A stretch of 64,000 bases of DNA, from NCBI GenBank assembly GCA_031213475.1, contig JARUPZ010000011.1, forward strand, positions 372,001 through 436,000, read 5' to 3'. Numbering within the stretch: position 1 is the first letter of the stretch; each line of letters opens with the position of its first letter. The stretch is from Nereocystis luetkeana. Taxonomy: Eukaryota > Sar > Phaeophyceae > Laminariales > Laminariaceae. Position numbers and translations under genes: made by a program. The notes beneath the pieces were generated by a model that ran no database searches, had not been told where the DNA came from, and worked only from the letters and a program-made list of their open reading frames with translations. Positions 22,399-33,044 of the stretch are shown here, in pieces.

Positions 22399-22740
22399 GG
22401 ACCTTTAACAGGAGTAGGTTTAGCAGTCTGGGAGAAGGGATCTTTAGGGATGTGATTTACTTGAAAAATGTGTACCGTGGTCTGCACTTCGGAATCGTCG
22501 TCCGCATCTATCTATCTGAGAAATTTCCTGGTTCGACGCAAACTCGGCGTAGCCTCGTTTATGGCGAGTTTTGGCCCGTTTCGGCTGCGGTTTGGGTTCA
22601 GGGTTAGGGTTAGGGTTAGGGTTAGGGTTAGACTCAGGGGTTGGGTTGGGTCTTCGCCCGTGCCTTCATCCCAACAGGATCCAAAACATCCGAACAGCCT
22701 ACCAACCTAAAGATCCCTTCTCCCAGATTGTTAAAGGTCC
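22399..22740. repeat. Inverted repeat enclosing interstitial telomere repeats
   Basis: Perfect 21 bp arms, 22428-22448 (ctgggagaagggatcttta plus gg) and 22706-22726, and outer 11 bp arms, ggacctttaac (22399-22409) and gttaaaggtcc (22730-22740), are inverted copies of each other. Between them lies the (GGGTTA)5 tract. Confidence 0.85.
22601..22631 (+). repeat. Interstitial telomeric repeat (GGGTTA)5
   Basis: Five perfect GGGTTA units plus a G. Degenerate units (gggttcag, ggggttgggttggg) flank it. Confidence 0.95.
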
Positions 22741-22749
22741 CCATTTTTT

Positions 22750-25255
22750 TTCTTTTCTTCTGAGATTATTTAGGAGTTGATTCCTGATTTATTTGCTGAT
22801 ATTTGAGGATTAAATTTGTACATGTTCTGAGCTTGGAGGTCTCGATTTTGATATTTGCTGAGATTGGAGGGGGTAATTGTATATTGCTGAGATTGGGCGC
22901 TCGTTTTTTTTATGGATTATAAGCCGCTGTGCGTTCATTTTTTGTTTGAAGCTTTTGACTTCATATTGTTTTTTGGGGATTCAGCGAGCTATATAGCCCT
23001 ACAGTTTATGATTTTTATTGGTGCGTTCGATGTTTCACTACATATTTTGGATGGGATACCCTGAGATTGAGATTGAGAGATTTTTGTTGGGGTTGGTGGT
23101 TTCCGTGGCTTTTTTTCCCTGTTTGAATTTGTGGGGCTGAGATTTGCGATAGTCTGATTTTTTAAGTTTGAATGTTCGGGCTAATATTTGAGGCTCGAGA
23201 TTTTGGTTTGGGGGCGTTGGTGACCTTGGCTTATTATCACAATGGAGTAGAATAACTTGGATTTGAATTTTTGATGATTTTGGTTTGTTACGATGGTATT
23301 ATATCATGGGCAATGTTTTTTTGTCCCATTAACCAACGAGAGGGCAGAGGGGCTGTTCGGAAGTGCTCACGTACTCGGTGCAGGGATTCATGTGTAACGG
23401 CATTTTTGGGAGTTCTACTTAGGAAATATGCGTGTTTCTGTGTGTAGCATTCAACGAATCTTGACATATGTCTTCGTGTTATTGTGTTCTACGCGGAGAA
23501 TATATATACATACATACCTTGCGGGGCTTCCATTTTTTATGAGTGCACGTCTATGGACCAACTCGGGTTCTGCCCATGATATTAGTAAGTGCTTCGGAAA
23601 TTTATATTTATTTCGGGATATATTGACCCTGTACTGGCACATACATACTGAATCACTAATAAAAGTAGAAGGTCATGCTGAGTAGATAGCTAGATGGCAA
23701 AGATTGTAAAGTAATGACTTATCAATATGTACCGTGCATATGCATGGAAAGGTACTACCAATACTCCCATGATACATAATATACACACAAAAAATAATCA
23801 TCAGATATCACGGCGGACGGCGACCCATTCGTACCCCGTGAATTCCGCGTGGGCAACAAACATTTCCCGTGAATGCCGGTGGCGGTTAATTCCCGCAGGA
23901 AACAATATTTGGTGGCCGCTTTCCGTGCGTTCTAAACAAAAACACCCGTGGAAGGCTGTGGGTGGCTACCGTATTCAACCCCGAGAATCCGGTGAAAAAC
24001 GTTTGTGATTGTGCTCGTTTCATCACCCCGGGTGGTATCGTGCGATGTGGGCTGAGATCGTACGAACCCTCCTGTCCTGGTGAAGGGCATGCCTTTTTAC
24101 TATTATGCATGTATCACCAAGGATAATTAATGGTGGGGGGGGCTTACCCTAGCCCTACGATAGCAGCCCGATAGGGGAGTTTGGTACAAAATGGCGTACT
24201 CAACTAGGAACACCAGGGGGCGTATTGCCGCTAGCTACAATAATCCAGTTGCTTCAGGCGTTAAAGCCACCGGGGCAGGCGATACCAACGGCGTGACAGC
24301 AACGTTTGTGCTAGTAGAAATACCAATATTGAATGCGCATCACTGAAACACAGAATACATGTAATATTTACAAGCGAGCAATATAGAGAGACTTGTACAA
24401 TAATAGTTTGTGCGAATGTACACACTCGAGCGTATCTTATCTCACCGAGGATGAACAGGCCTCCCGTTCGAACCTCGGGGGTATACTGCTGTACATACTG
24501 TTTTGGGGATGGACTAAACATTTTACGGCAGCAGTGGCTCCACTAATGGCTTGAGGCATGTCTGCAAGAAGTGTCAAGGCAGCATGCAGTATCTGCACCA
24601 CACCCACGCGCTACGTCCACAATGAATGGTGGGCCGTCCGTTCCGAAGGCCTATGACCGTCTGCATTTATGTTCTCCATAACATACATTCGCGCTGCTTT
24701 TTGCTTTTGGACCCATATACTCTTTGTTGACAGTTGATTGTATGCACGCTGCTGTCTAACGTGTCCTGTAGAAGCGCGCGGCATGCCGCTATGTCGGAGA
24801 AGAAGAGAGCACATGACAATATATACGGATGTGCACCTAGTTCTCGCAAGCTCCGGAACACGCACATAACACAAGTGCCAGCCGCACCTGTGTTATCACC
24901 GCCTTTTTCCAAACATATACTACCACTTACCACAGTAGGTTAGCCGCACCTATTTGTCGCCGGCTCTTACCTCTCACATGCATACAGACAGGTGGTATGG
25001 TTGTATCACACACTGGTCTTGTTGCAGTAGTATCTCCAACTGCCTCACACAGAGGGGGCATCCACCCACACCGAAGCATCGCAGCATCATCCCAGTTCAC
25101 AATGCCTCGCAACACTATTACAACCCTAATCTCCAAAGCCCTGTGTAAACCTGCCGAGTACAACCAATAGCCCCCCCACACGGTGCGCTATTCGACAGGT
25201 AGGTACCTATTGAAGTTTCATAGAATACCAGATACGTCCCGAAAATGATTCATAA
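22750..25255. other. Non-coding interval
   Basis: No gene recognised. The first kilobase is T/G-rich and A-poor on the plus strand, unlike its surroundings. A short block at 23375-23400 repeats 'ggtgcagggattcatgtgta' from 21142-21165. Confidence 0.5.
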
Positions 25256-25258
25256 ATA

Positions 25259-25319
25259 ATTGCCAAGGTTTTAACGACGATTCCAGATTACATCATGAAC
25301 AATCGTTAAAACCGGCAAT
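25259..25319. repeat. Hairpin upstream of DIRS-like ORF1
   Basis: ATTGCC..GGTTTTAACGA (25259-25277) pairs with TCGTTAAAACCGGCAAT (25303-25319), leaving only a 2-base bulge. It lies about 290 bp before the first ORF of the DIRS-like element, and the adjoining word GGCAATCCCAA recurs at 35950 beyond the element's 3' end. It may mark the 5' terminus. Confidence 0.6.
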
Positions 25320-25608
25320 CCCAACGTCCGTCGAGACGAATTTCCGGTGAAGAACCTAACTTTTCGCCATAAAGTTCGTTGCCAAAAGCAGAGTATTCTC
25401 GGAAAAATGAGAGAATGTGAGCTTTGTGCGTACGTAAGAAGTTTAGCCAGTCAAATGAATGCGATGTTTCACGGTAGCATGAATTGTAGCCCTTGGTACA
25501 TACACCTTGTCTGGTACGTAGCCGCAATCTACACGCAACAGCGCAGTGAACCAGAGGCAACGCTACAGGTCCAAGGTGTGATACAGACTACAGTAGTTTG
25601 AGTTCAGG

Positions 25609-27121
25609 ATGTCCGACGAGAGCAAGTCGCCGGAGGCCGAGGCTAACGCAGCTACTGCGGCGCGAGATGTGGAGGCTGCGTTGTTTGCTACGCAAACACA
25701 AGCGGAGGCGAATGCTCAAGGCTGCTGTGTAAGCGGAGGTCGACGCACGCCGTGCTGGACGAGCCGAAGCCGAGGCTCGCCAGGCCACCGACGCTGCTGC
25801 GGCCTCTCGCCAGGCCACCGATGCTGCTGCTACTACTGCTGCGGCTGCTACTACTGCTGCTACGGCTGGTCCTCCATCTATGCCGGCAGCCTCGGGGGGA
25901 GTGGTATCGACGGCTGACGTGCGCCATTGGCAGAGCCAGGTGGCCTCCGAGTTTTCCCGCATAGATACGGAGATCCTCGGCGTCAAGTCAACTCTGGACA
26001 ACGTGCTCCTGTCTGTTGCGAGCCTTCGGGGCGCCGTCGCCGGCGGCGCATCCAAGACCGCCGACGTAGAGGTCCTGATTCAGCAGTTAGTGGACAACTT
26101 TGCCGACAGTGAGCCTTCCGTGCGGGACAGTGGGGACGCGAGGGAGCGGCACGTCCAGAAATTACAGCTGACTGAAGGCACGGCCCTTTGAAAGAAAATG
26201 TCGTCACGCAAACACTGGCTGCTTCGGGGACGCTTGCCTCCGAACCTCGGCGAGTCGGCCGTAGATATTGAGTCATTTGTGGGTGAGAGCATCGCCGTTA
26301 CGGCGGGGGTGGCGGCTCAGCTTCGCGCTGTCAGCAACATTGACGTGGGCGTGTATGGGCCACGTGCCGACCGCCCTGTCGACCACCTGGTGTTTGTCGC
26401 TGACCGCCTGGACCTCTTGCGCCATGGTCTTATGGCGGTTCTTACAGCTTGGCTCTCGGCTGACGTCGCCGACGACCGTTCGTGCCTGGACCGGCTGGCA
26501 CCCGTCGACGCCTCTGTCACATCCGCGGCGGCCGGTCTCCGCCGCCACACTCTAAGCAACATCCTTTTGCTTCCCGGCACCGGGGCGCGGGCTGTTATGA
26601 GCGACATGGTGAACGACGACCTGCGCCTGTGGGTGAACGACCTCATGAAGTTTGCCCAGCAAGTTCGTCCGTTGACTGTTCCCCCTCAATTCAACCCCGT
26701 GTTTGACGCGCCGCCTGTCCCCTCGTTTAGTCGTACATGCAACGTTTGCTCGTCCGGTGGCGACGTTCTGAAGCCCGTCGAAGGTCTCCAAGTCCCACTC
26801 GACAGCAGGGATGGGGCACCCAAGCGGGGACAAAGCCTCGCCCCCGCCAAGATGGGTCCGACCAGAAAGAAGAGCGCCACGCTGTGCAGGATGTTCGCGT
26901 CCACGAGCCTATGCCGGTACTCCGACTGCAAATTCGTGCATGCGAATACCCCGGCCGACTCCTCCTCTCCTGTAGCTCTCCTCGGCGACGGATCGGCGGC
27001 ACCAGCTGGGGGGATGCGAGATAGCGCGGCGGCGCAGGCTAGCGGGTCGCGGGCTATGGTGCTCCGCCCAGATGGTGGTCGCGGGGGGGCCGGGGGTGGT
27101 GGTGGCTCTGGTTCGGGATGA
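25609..27121 (+). pseudogene. DIRS-like ORF1 (Gag-like, CCCH zinc finger)
   Basis: The first Met at 25609 starts an Ala/Glu/Arg-rich, coiled-coil-like N-terminus (MSDESKSPEAEANAATAARD). A one-base shift near 25733 leads into an Ala/Thr-rich run encoded by a GCT-type triplet repeat, and then through VRHWQSQVASEFSRIDTEIL to an in-frame TGA at 26189. The same frame resumes at 26198 and runs 307 codons. Near its end is a CCCH finger, LCRMFASTSLCRYSDCKFVH (spacing C-x8-C-x4-C-x3-H), followed by a Gly-rich tail. RNA-binding zinc fingers in the first ORF suggest a nucleocapsid role. No function beyond that can be shown. The single in-frame TGA separates two otherwise continuous halves. Confidence 0.6.
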
Positions 27122-27427
27122 AGACACGGGCCCTTTCGGTCGGTTGGGTCAACACCTGGGGGGGCGGCGGCGGTTCGGGCCGGAGGCGGAGCAGCGACGG
27201 CGCACGTCGCCAGTCGTGGAGCGGGCACTCGGCCGGCCACCCGCGAAGGAGCGGGGGGGTTGCGTAGGCGTGCGATAGGAGCTCTGGCTGGCGATGGTGG
27301 CGTCGGGCGCGATCGTGTTGCTGTGACTCCGGGTTTGGTTCCCTTCTCAGAGAAAGGTACGGGTGTGGGCGTGCGTGCGAGTTATTTTGCAGTTGACACG
27401 GTGTGCGTGTAAGGTGCGGTCGGCGAC

Positions 27428-29398
27428 GTGCGTCTGGATGCGTTGCGAGTAGATGAGGTAGATGCTTGGCTTGCCACCCGGGAGGTAGTGGTGCAAGCGG
27501 TGTCTGAGCGAGGCTCAGCGATCCTCGATCAGGTCGCATCACTCAGCTCCTCACTATTGCGACAGTGTCAAGGCAGTGCTCACCTTTTTCTGTCCGCCAT
27601 CGGCTACTCAATTATATCTCCGCATATTAACGTTGCCATCGTACAGCACTGGTTTGGTCATATCAAGGAATTCCCTGCTATTTCTTTGATGCTTCGTGTG
27701 CTGGCACCGGGCGCGCCTGCCGGCGTCGCACGGGGGGGAAGGTTGACCACAGAACTCGCGTATGGTAATCACCCGGTCGTCGCCACGCATACTGGGGCTA
27801 TCCACAATAAGATATGCGCAGACGTGGTGCACGGCCGAGCGTTGGTGTTTGATTTGCGATATGCAGACGAAATTCAGGGCCTTCGCATTTCACCGCTGAG
27901 TATCGTTCTCGAACCCAAATTAAGGTTTATTCACGATCTTACGTTTGCGCGCGAGGGCGGTCGGACCAGCGTTAACGGTGATACTGATTTTGACTCCGCA
28001 CCATCGTGCTCGGTCATGCGCTGCGTGATGTGTTGTTACGGGTTTTGTTTTTGCGACAGACGCACGGTAGTCGCGCTCGAATCATTTTGTGCCGCGTGGA
28101 TGTCGAGGACGCTTTCCGGCAGGTTTTGGTTGATCCGGCAGGGGCAGCGAATTTTGGATACGTTTTCGGGGATCACGTTGTCGTGGATTTGCGCTTGCAT
28201 TTTGGTGGGCGTCTAAGTCCTTGGTTTTGGGGGTTAATGGCATCTGCGCTCGAGCATGCTCACACCCACTCTACCTTTCAAGGCGCAGACGCTTCCCAAC
28301 AAGGGACTGCCGCCGTTGCGCAAGCTGAACTCTCCTCGCCGCGGGGGGTTCGTGTCGCTGCTATCCCGCGTGATTGTGGGCCCGTTCCTGGTGCAGGGGG
28401 CAACACTGGGAGCAATGTTTTTGTGAGGGACTACGTGGACGATGGCATTATCATCGAGTTGCAATGGTGGCCGGACGGCTGCCGTTGTTTGCGTGCTGTA
28501 CTGTCACTGGCGTCGGACCCCTGGGCGAACATGGTGTTTCCGATCCGTCCCTCGTGTCAGCCAAGAAAAATACTAACTGGGACACGCAACTCGAATTATT
28601 GGTATGGATCATTGATATTGAGGCGACTACGGATTACGGGCACGTTGCCGTCCCATAGGTTCCTCAAGCTGCACAAAATCCTCAAGGAGTGGCCCTCGTC
28701 TCGTGCATATGCTTCTGCGAAGCAGGTGTCGCAGCTCGTTGGCTTTCTCATGCATGTTCCCTTCGCTGTACGTCCGGGGCGTCTTTTCGTCAACCGCTCG
28801 TTAGCTTTGGTTGGTATGCCGCGCATTGCCGTCGGAGCTAATTTTGATTGCCGTATGGCAAACCCCGGGCGGCGTCTCGCCCTGGGACTCGAGTTCCATG
28901 GTGACCTCGAGTTCTGGCGGTGGTTCGTTGAGGAAGGGTTGGACGCGCGCGGAGGAACCTTGTCGGCTCCGATGTATAATTTGCTTGAGTGCCCCCTTAG
29001 ACGTACTCGTTTTTCGGACGCATCTAACAACGCTGTCGGGGGGGTTTGCTTGGAAACTGGGGTGTATTGGCGATACGAGCTTGACGCAGGAGAGCGGTCT
29101 CGATTTCGTGGATCGAGTAAGTCCGTTGCAGATGAGAACGATATATCAACTAACGTTCTAGAACTGCTGGGCATGGTAGTTTCTGCATGGGTTCTCGTAG
29201 CCGCGTGTGGTGAGCGTCCGTTCGCCATGGGGGGCTGTGTGTTGTTACGTGGCGACAACGAAGCAGCCGTCGAGTGGGTGCGGCGTTGTCGAGGGGGAAA
29301 GGAGCCGAGATCTGGTTGGCACTTTGACGAAAAAAACGTACGAGGAATTTTTAACGTGGCCGCTGATGGTATCTCACGATGGGATACTGCCTCCGTCC
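27428..29398 (+). pseudogene. DIRS-like reverse transcriptase / RNase H
   Basis: Two overlapping frames join near 28005. The first carries the RT fingers (LEPKLRFIHDLTFAREGG, SVNGDTDFDSAPSC). The second continues at once with GHALRDVLLRVLFLRQ, then CRVDVEDAFRQV with the first catalytic Asp and VRDYVDDGIII with the YVDD pair. RNase H follows: RFSDASNNAVGG (Asp), STNVLELLGMVVSAWVL (Glu), CVLLRGDNEAAVEW (Asp) and FNVAADGISRW (Asp). All catalytic residues survive, so the copy is fairly young. The damage is a one-base shift near 28005 and the MITE, which supplies the false C-terminus after 29398. Confidence 0.88.
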
Positions 29399-29640
29399 GC
29401 CATCCCACAGTAGGGGTGCACCAAAAGTTCCTGAGCCCCTCACATTAGGAGCTCAATATCTCACCCGATACAATACTTTGAAGAAATTCGTTCGATCCAC
29501 CCGACCGGCACTTGTATGCGCCAGTCCTCAAACGAATATACGACTAAAAGTTTGATCCTCACAGGTAGTTCCTCACTTAGGGAACTAAATTGGTCAGAAA
29601 CCTTAGGCCCAAACCTTGCTACCCCTACCGTGGGAGTACG
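29399..29640 (+). mobile_element. MITE-like TIR element, copy 4, inside DIRS-like element
   Basis: It begins GCCATCCCACAGTAGGGGTG and ends GCTACCCCTACCGTGGGA, inverted repeats with few differences. The body matches copies 1-3 (GAGCCCCTCACATTAGGAGC, CACCCGACCGGCACTTG, TTGGTCAGAAACCTTAGG). It lies between the last RNase H motif and the downstream DIWPWQ-type sequence (frame reading DIPWQEQDLGGAGTSLC), and so splits the DIRS coding block. Confidence 0.85.
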
Positions 29641-30914
29641 TTAATTTGCGTGCTGTTCGACCCGACATTCCGTGGCAGGAGCAGGACCTGGGGGGTGCGG
29701 GCACATCCCTCTGCACTTCGTGTTGGCCTCGAACTCATGCGAAATGCCATTGCGACCTCGTCTGAACGCACTATCAGGGGCATTTTGGCGCATGGGTAGA
29801 CTTTCGGGTACATTGTGACATGCCTGTATTCCTAGAGCGTTGCGGAGACAGCATGACTAACGTGTGGCATTTGTTCGAGTACGTAGCACACGCCTTTGCC
29901 ACTAAGAAATTGCGGTCGGCAACTATCGAGAGCCATTTGTCAGCGATCAAGTTTTTCCATCAGATTTCACGAGGGTTCGAACTGGACACTACTCATCCTG
30001 TTTTGGGCAATGCCCTCAAAGGCGCCGCTCGTTTGCATGCCGACGCTGGTAACTAAGCAACCGTTCGTCGGCCTGCTTCGTGGGAAATGTTGATTGCGGG
30101 CGAGAAATTGATCTCCACATGGCAGACCGGGGGTCGCGCCTTGTGCCTTGCCCTTTACGCTTCTTTTTGTTTTCTGACTCGCGCGTCAGAAATATTTGCG
30201 GAAACTCGGTCGCGTGTGCACGAAACTTATTGTTTGCGACGGGCCGACGCAGCGATTTTTGGCGAAGATGATCAGTTCACCGCGTCGCAGTGGTCTGCTG
30301 CAGACCGCGTTGACGTTAGGTTTCGTGGGTCGAAAGGGGGCCAACTGCGGAAAGGGGCGGTTCTGACGCGCGTACGTTGTGGTCCGGCGTTGCGCGTGGG
30401 CGACGGCGGCGGTGCTGTCGATCTCATGATCGAGTCGATATCTTACTATTTGCTTCTTCCCTCGTCGGCCCCACTTGCCGCTTTTGGTGTTGGTAATGGC
30501 AAATGGTCCATGTGGACACAGCAGCAAGTGACGACAGCTTTGCGAAAAGGGGTTGCGTTGGCGGGCGGGCGGGAGGAGGAGTACGCTTTGCACTCTCTGA
30601 GGATTGGAGGCGCAACTCACTTGTCGGCGGGGGGGGCGACACCAGAGGTGTTGCAGCGTGAGGGCCGATGGGCGTCCGATGCGTACAAGACGTATGCTCA
30701 CAGTCATGTAGAGGATGCCAGTTGGGTAGCCGACGTTATGGTCCAGGAAGGAATTAGCGGTGGGATTCAGCCGGGCCAGGGCACAGAGTGGGGGCGAGTT
30801 AACTCGCTCTTAGACTTGACTAGGCAGAAGCGAACATGGAGAAGTGTGTTATTACATGCGTTCCGTATGATATTGCAAGTCGGGGGGAATGGGGCCGTAA
30901 GAGTACATCCGTAA
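29641..30914 (+). pseudogene. DIRS-like tyrosine recombinase
   Basis: A short frame (DIPWQEQDLGGAGTSLC) continues the pre-recombinase region. 29820-30056 gives the N-terminal SAM-like core-binding domain (KLRSATIESHLSAIKFFHQI, GNALKGAARLHAD). 30087-30914 gives the catalytic domain with the first Arg in CFLTRASEIFAE, the HxxR box in YALHSLRIGGATHLS, and the nucleophile Tyr in EGRWASDAYKTYAHS. That is the R...HxxR...Y tetrad of phage-integrase-type tyrosine recombinases, which in DIRS elements insert the circular cDNA. A stop at 30054 and frameshifts before 29820 and near 30060 break the gene, but the catalytic domain itself is open. Confidence 0.88.
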
Positions 30915-31006
30915 AGAGGGTCAACTCTCATTTGAGTCGATGGAAGCTGGCGTCGAGAGTTCTATGTCGACAGCTGGGTAGGGAGTTGACTCAAGTGTAC
31001 GGATGT
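30905..31006. repeat. Inverted repeat just after the recombinase
   Basis: ACATCCGTA...GTCAACTC (30905-30927) and GAGTTGAC...TACGGATGT (30983-31006) are imperfect inverted copies, 55 bp apart. The repeat overlaps the recombinase stop region. DIRS-like elements carry complementary regions at this position, so it may be part of the element's replication structure. Confidence 0.6.
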
Positions 31007-31035
31007 TGGCGTGGGGTTGCTGCTGGGGCAGTCCC

Positions 31036-31279
31036 TGTTCGTAGAGTCCAAACCTGGATGCCCTGACCACCACGTAGTCTGATGAGATTATTTCTAGTCG
31101 TTGGATTAGAGGACGGAGAAGGAGAGAGAGAGCGGAGCCTAGCTCGCAGCTCGGAGCGGAGAACGGAGTGCTCGAACTCTCCTCATGAACACACGGCAAA
31201 ATTCACAATAACGCTAGCGAAGATATACGCAACCCTATACAACATGTAACCGTCGCTGCTGGAACGATCCAAACGAACA
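31036..31279 (-). repeat. Left LTR (3' LTR) of copia element
   Basis: 244 bp, TG...CA ended, with 6 bp terminal inverted repeats TGTTCG/CGAACA. It contains the polypurine run ggagaaggagagagagagcgg. Very similar to the right LTR except for that LTR's internal duplication. Confidence 0.92.
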
Positions 31280-31586
31280 CCCTGCCTGGCCCTTCACAGC
31301 AGTGACGAGACTGAAGAGACATTCAAGACTTGCTAGGACGTAAGGACAGCCAACGACAGTCCCGCAGGAGGAAACCCGGCCACCGGGTCAAAACCCCCTG
31401 TATAGCACATAAGCTCCAAACCATTGCAGTTGAACTACGGCGGCATTCCAAACCATGGCCAGAAAATAAAATGCCAAGCGGTGCCCTACTCCCCCATGCC
31501 CGTCAACGTAGCGCAGGGTTGACGACCTGCCAATTATTCATCGCATCACTCAGACATGGTACTCATCGAACAATGCACATACCCCC
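31280..31586 (-). other. 3' untranslated region of copia element
   Basis: This lies between the RNase H stop and the 3' LTR. No reading frame with motifs was seen. Short purine-rich tracts near the LTR (minus strand) could act as the polypurine primer, but none is decisive. Confidence 0.5.
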
Positions 31587-32185
31587 TTATTCAACCTCCA
31601 AAGGCAGATTCAACAAGAACCTACGATGAAACTTAAAAGGGGTCGAAGCAAGGGATTTCGTCAAAATATCCGCGTGCTGCTCTTCCGAAGCTATTAACTG
31701 AATGTCGATCTTCTTAGCACGAAGTAGCTCTCTGACAAAATGAAAACGCACGTCAACATGCTTACTCCGCACAGAACTAAGAGGGTTCTTAGCCAACGCT
31801 TTGGCCCCCTGGTTATCCTCAAAAACCCGAACACATGATCCGCTTAGGTTCATTCTTATCGGAGTGTGTTTTTTCCAAACATTCCAATTTTTGGAAATAA
31901 TCGGAGATATGTATCAATATACGGAGGCGTTCTGTCACTATTCGTGAAATTCTCCAGAACCAAAACTATCAAGTTCGCTAACATTCCAATATTTGAAAAA
32001 AAGAAAAGGAAAATATGGAAGATTGAAAAATTGCGCGAAACAAATGTCGAAAAATTGGAAAAAAAAAACTCTCCGATAAGAATGACCCTTAGCTCTGCAC
32101 AAATAAACGACAACACCGCGCCCGTAAACAAAGCTTCCTTCACCCCTTCACCCAGGGCGATATACTCTGCTTCTGCCATCGACAA
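31587..32185 (-). pseudogene. copia RNase H C-terminus, split by a MITE
   Basis: The right part (32093-32185) reads SMAEAEYIALGEGVKEALF. The left part (31587-31846) reads SCVRVFEDNQGAKALAKNPL, SKHVDVRFHFVREL and EEQHADILTKSLA, ending at a stop. The two are separated by a 240 bp insertion flanked by CTTAG duplications. The reading frame on the two sides matches if the insertion and one duplication are ignored, so the copy was open here before the hit. Confidence 0.88.
31848..32087. mobile_element. 240 bp AT-rich MITE with CTTAG target duplication
   Basis: Terminal inverted repeats GTTCATTCTTATCGGAG and CTCCGATAAGAATGACC differ by one base or indel. The direct repeat CTTAG flanks both sides (31843-31847 and 32088-32092). 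The inside is AT-rich, unlike the surrounding copia coding sequence, and contains a second inverted pair (ttccaatttttggaa). It has no coding capacity. I cannot assign a transposase family with confidence. Confidence 0.88.
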
Positions 32186-32197
32186 CGTAACACACCT

Positions 32198-33040
32198 CTA
32201 AGTGCTACTTGCCCAACTGACGGCCGCACCCCCTAGGGTAATTACCGTCCCCGATACCGAGCGCCTATCGTTCGACTTACCAGCATAATCAGCCTCACTA
32301 GACGCAGTCAAATCCAATCCTGAACCCCGCACAAAAGTCAATCCCATAGACCTGGTCCCATGGGGATAAGCCATAATCTTCAAAACTGCCTTCCAGTGCC
32401 TTTCCGTTGGGTTGTGGGAGTGGCGCGCCACAGCACGCACAGCGTTCGAGATGTCCGGCCTCGTCATGGTCGACAGCCACATCAAGCTGCCCACAGCCTC
32501 CCTGTACGGCCAGTCTCCTCCAAGTTCGCCCACCTCTGATGGACCTAGTTTCACACCGGTGGTCGCGGGGATGCCAGAGGATGAGTTAACACCAAAACGA
32601 TTCAGCATGCTCTCAATAAACGCCTTCTGCGTAATCTCCAATGCCCCCAATTCCCGCGTTTGAAAGCACAACCAGTATACCAAGTCAGTTCGTCGAGGTT
32701 ATTTGTGGGGAATTTCGTAACTAGCGCGGCATGGAAATCTCTGCATTTCTCGTCCGATCCTGCAATCACGATGTCATGTACATGGACGGTCATGATCAGT
32801 TCTACCTTGCCGCCCACAACCATGCGAAAAACACACGGGTCAGACCTACACTGCTCCATACCGTACTCTTACCACTGTTTCTACCAATAATCCGGCCCAC
32901 TGCCGTCCGCTCTGCTTTAGACCATACAGTGATCTGTTCAAGCGGACGATCCTTCCTGACATGTCACCACACCCACCGGGTAGTTTTATGTATATCTCGG
33001 CGTCGAGCGAACAAAATCTTGTGCGACGTCTAGACGAAAA
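32198..33040 (-). pseudogene. copia RT C-terminal half and RNase H start
   Basis: Frames give IYIKLPGGCGDMSGRIVRL and SLYGLKQSGRQW (32880-33010), then CRSDPCVF and the active-site strand TVHVHDIVIAG. In this strand the first Asp of the VDD pair is His, so the polymerase would be dead regardless of frame. After a frameshift near 32680 the sequence continues YREAVGSLMWLSTMTRPDIS, HWKAVLKIMAYPHGT and SEADYAGKSNDRRSVSG, ending in a stop at 32198. These are standard copia RT-RNase H blocks. Confidence 0.85.
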
Positions 33041-33044
33041 CTCT

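Noticed and set aside
26686-27240. Long minus-strand open frame, Pro/Arg-rich
   Set aside because: It is antisense to the GC-rich DIRS Gag ORF, whose plus-strand frame carries the CCCH finger. No motif on the minus strand.
28596-29408. 270-codon minus-strand open frame
   Set aside because: Shadow of the RT/RNase H, which has all catalytic motifs on the plus strand.
30186-30707. 173-codon minus-strand open frame
   Set aside because: Antisense to the tyrosine recombinase catalytic domain.
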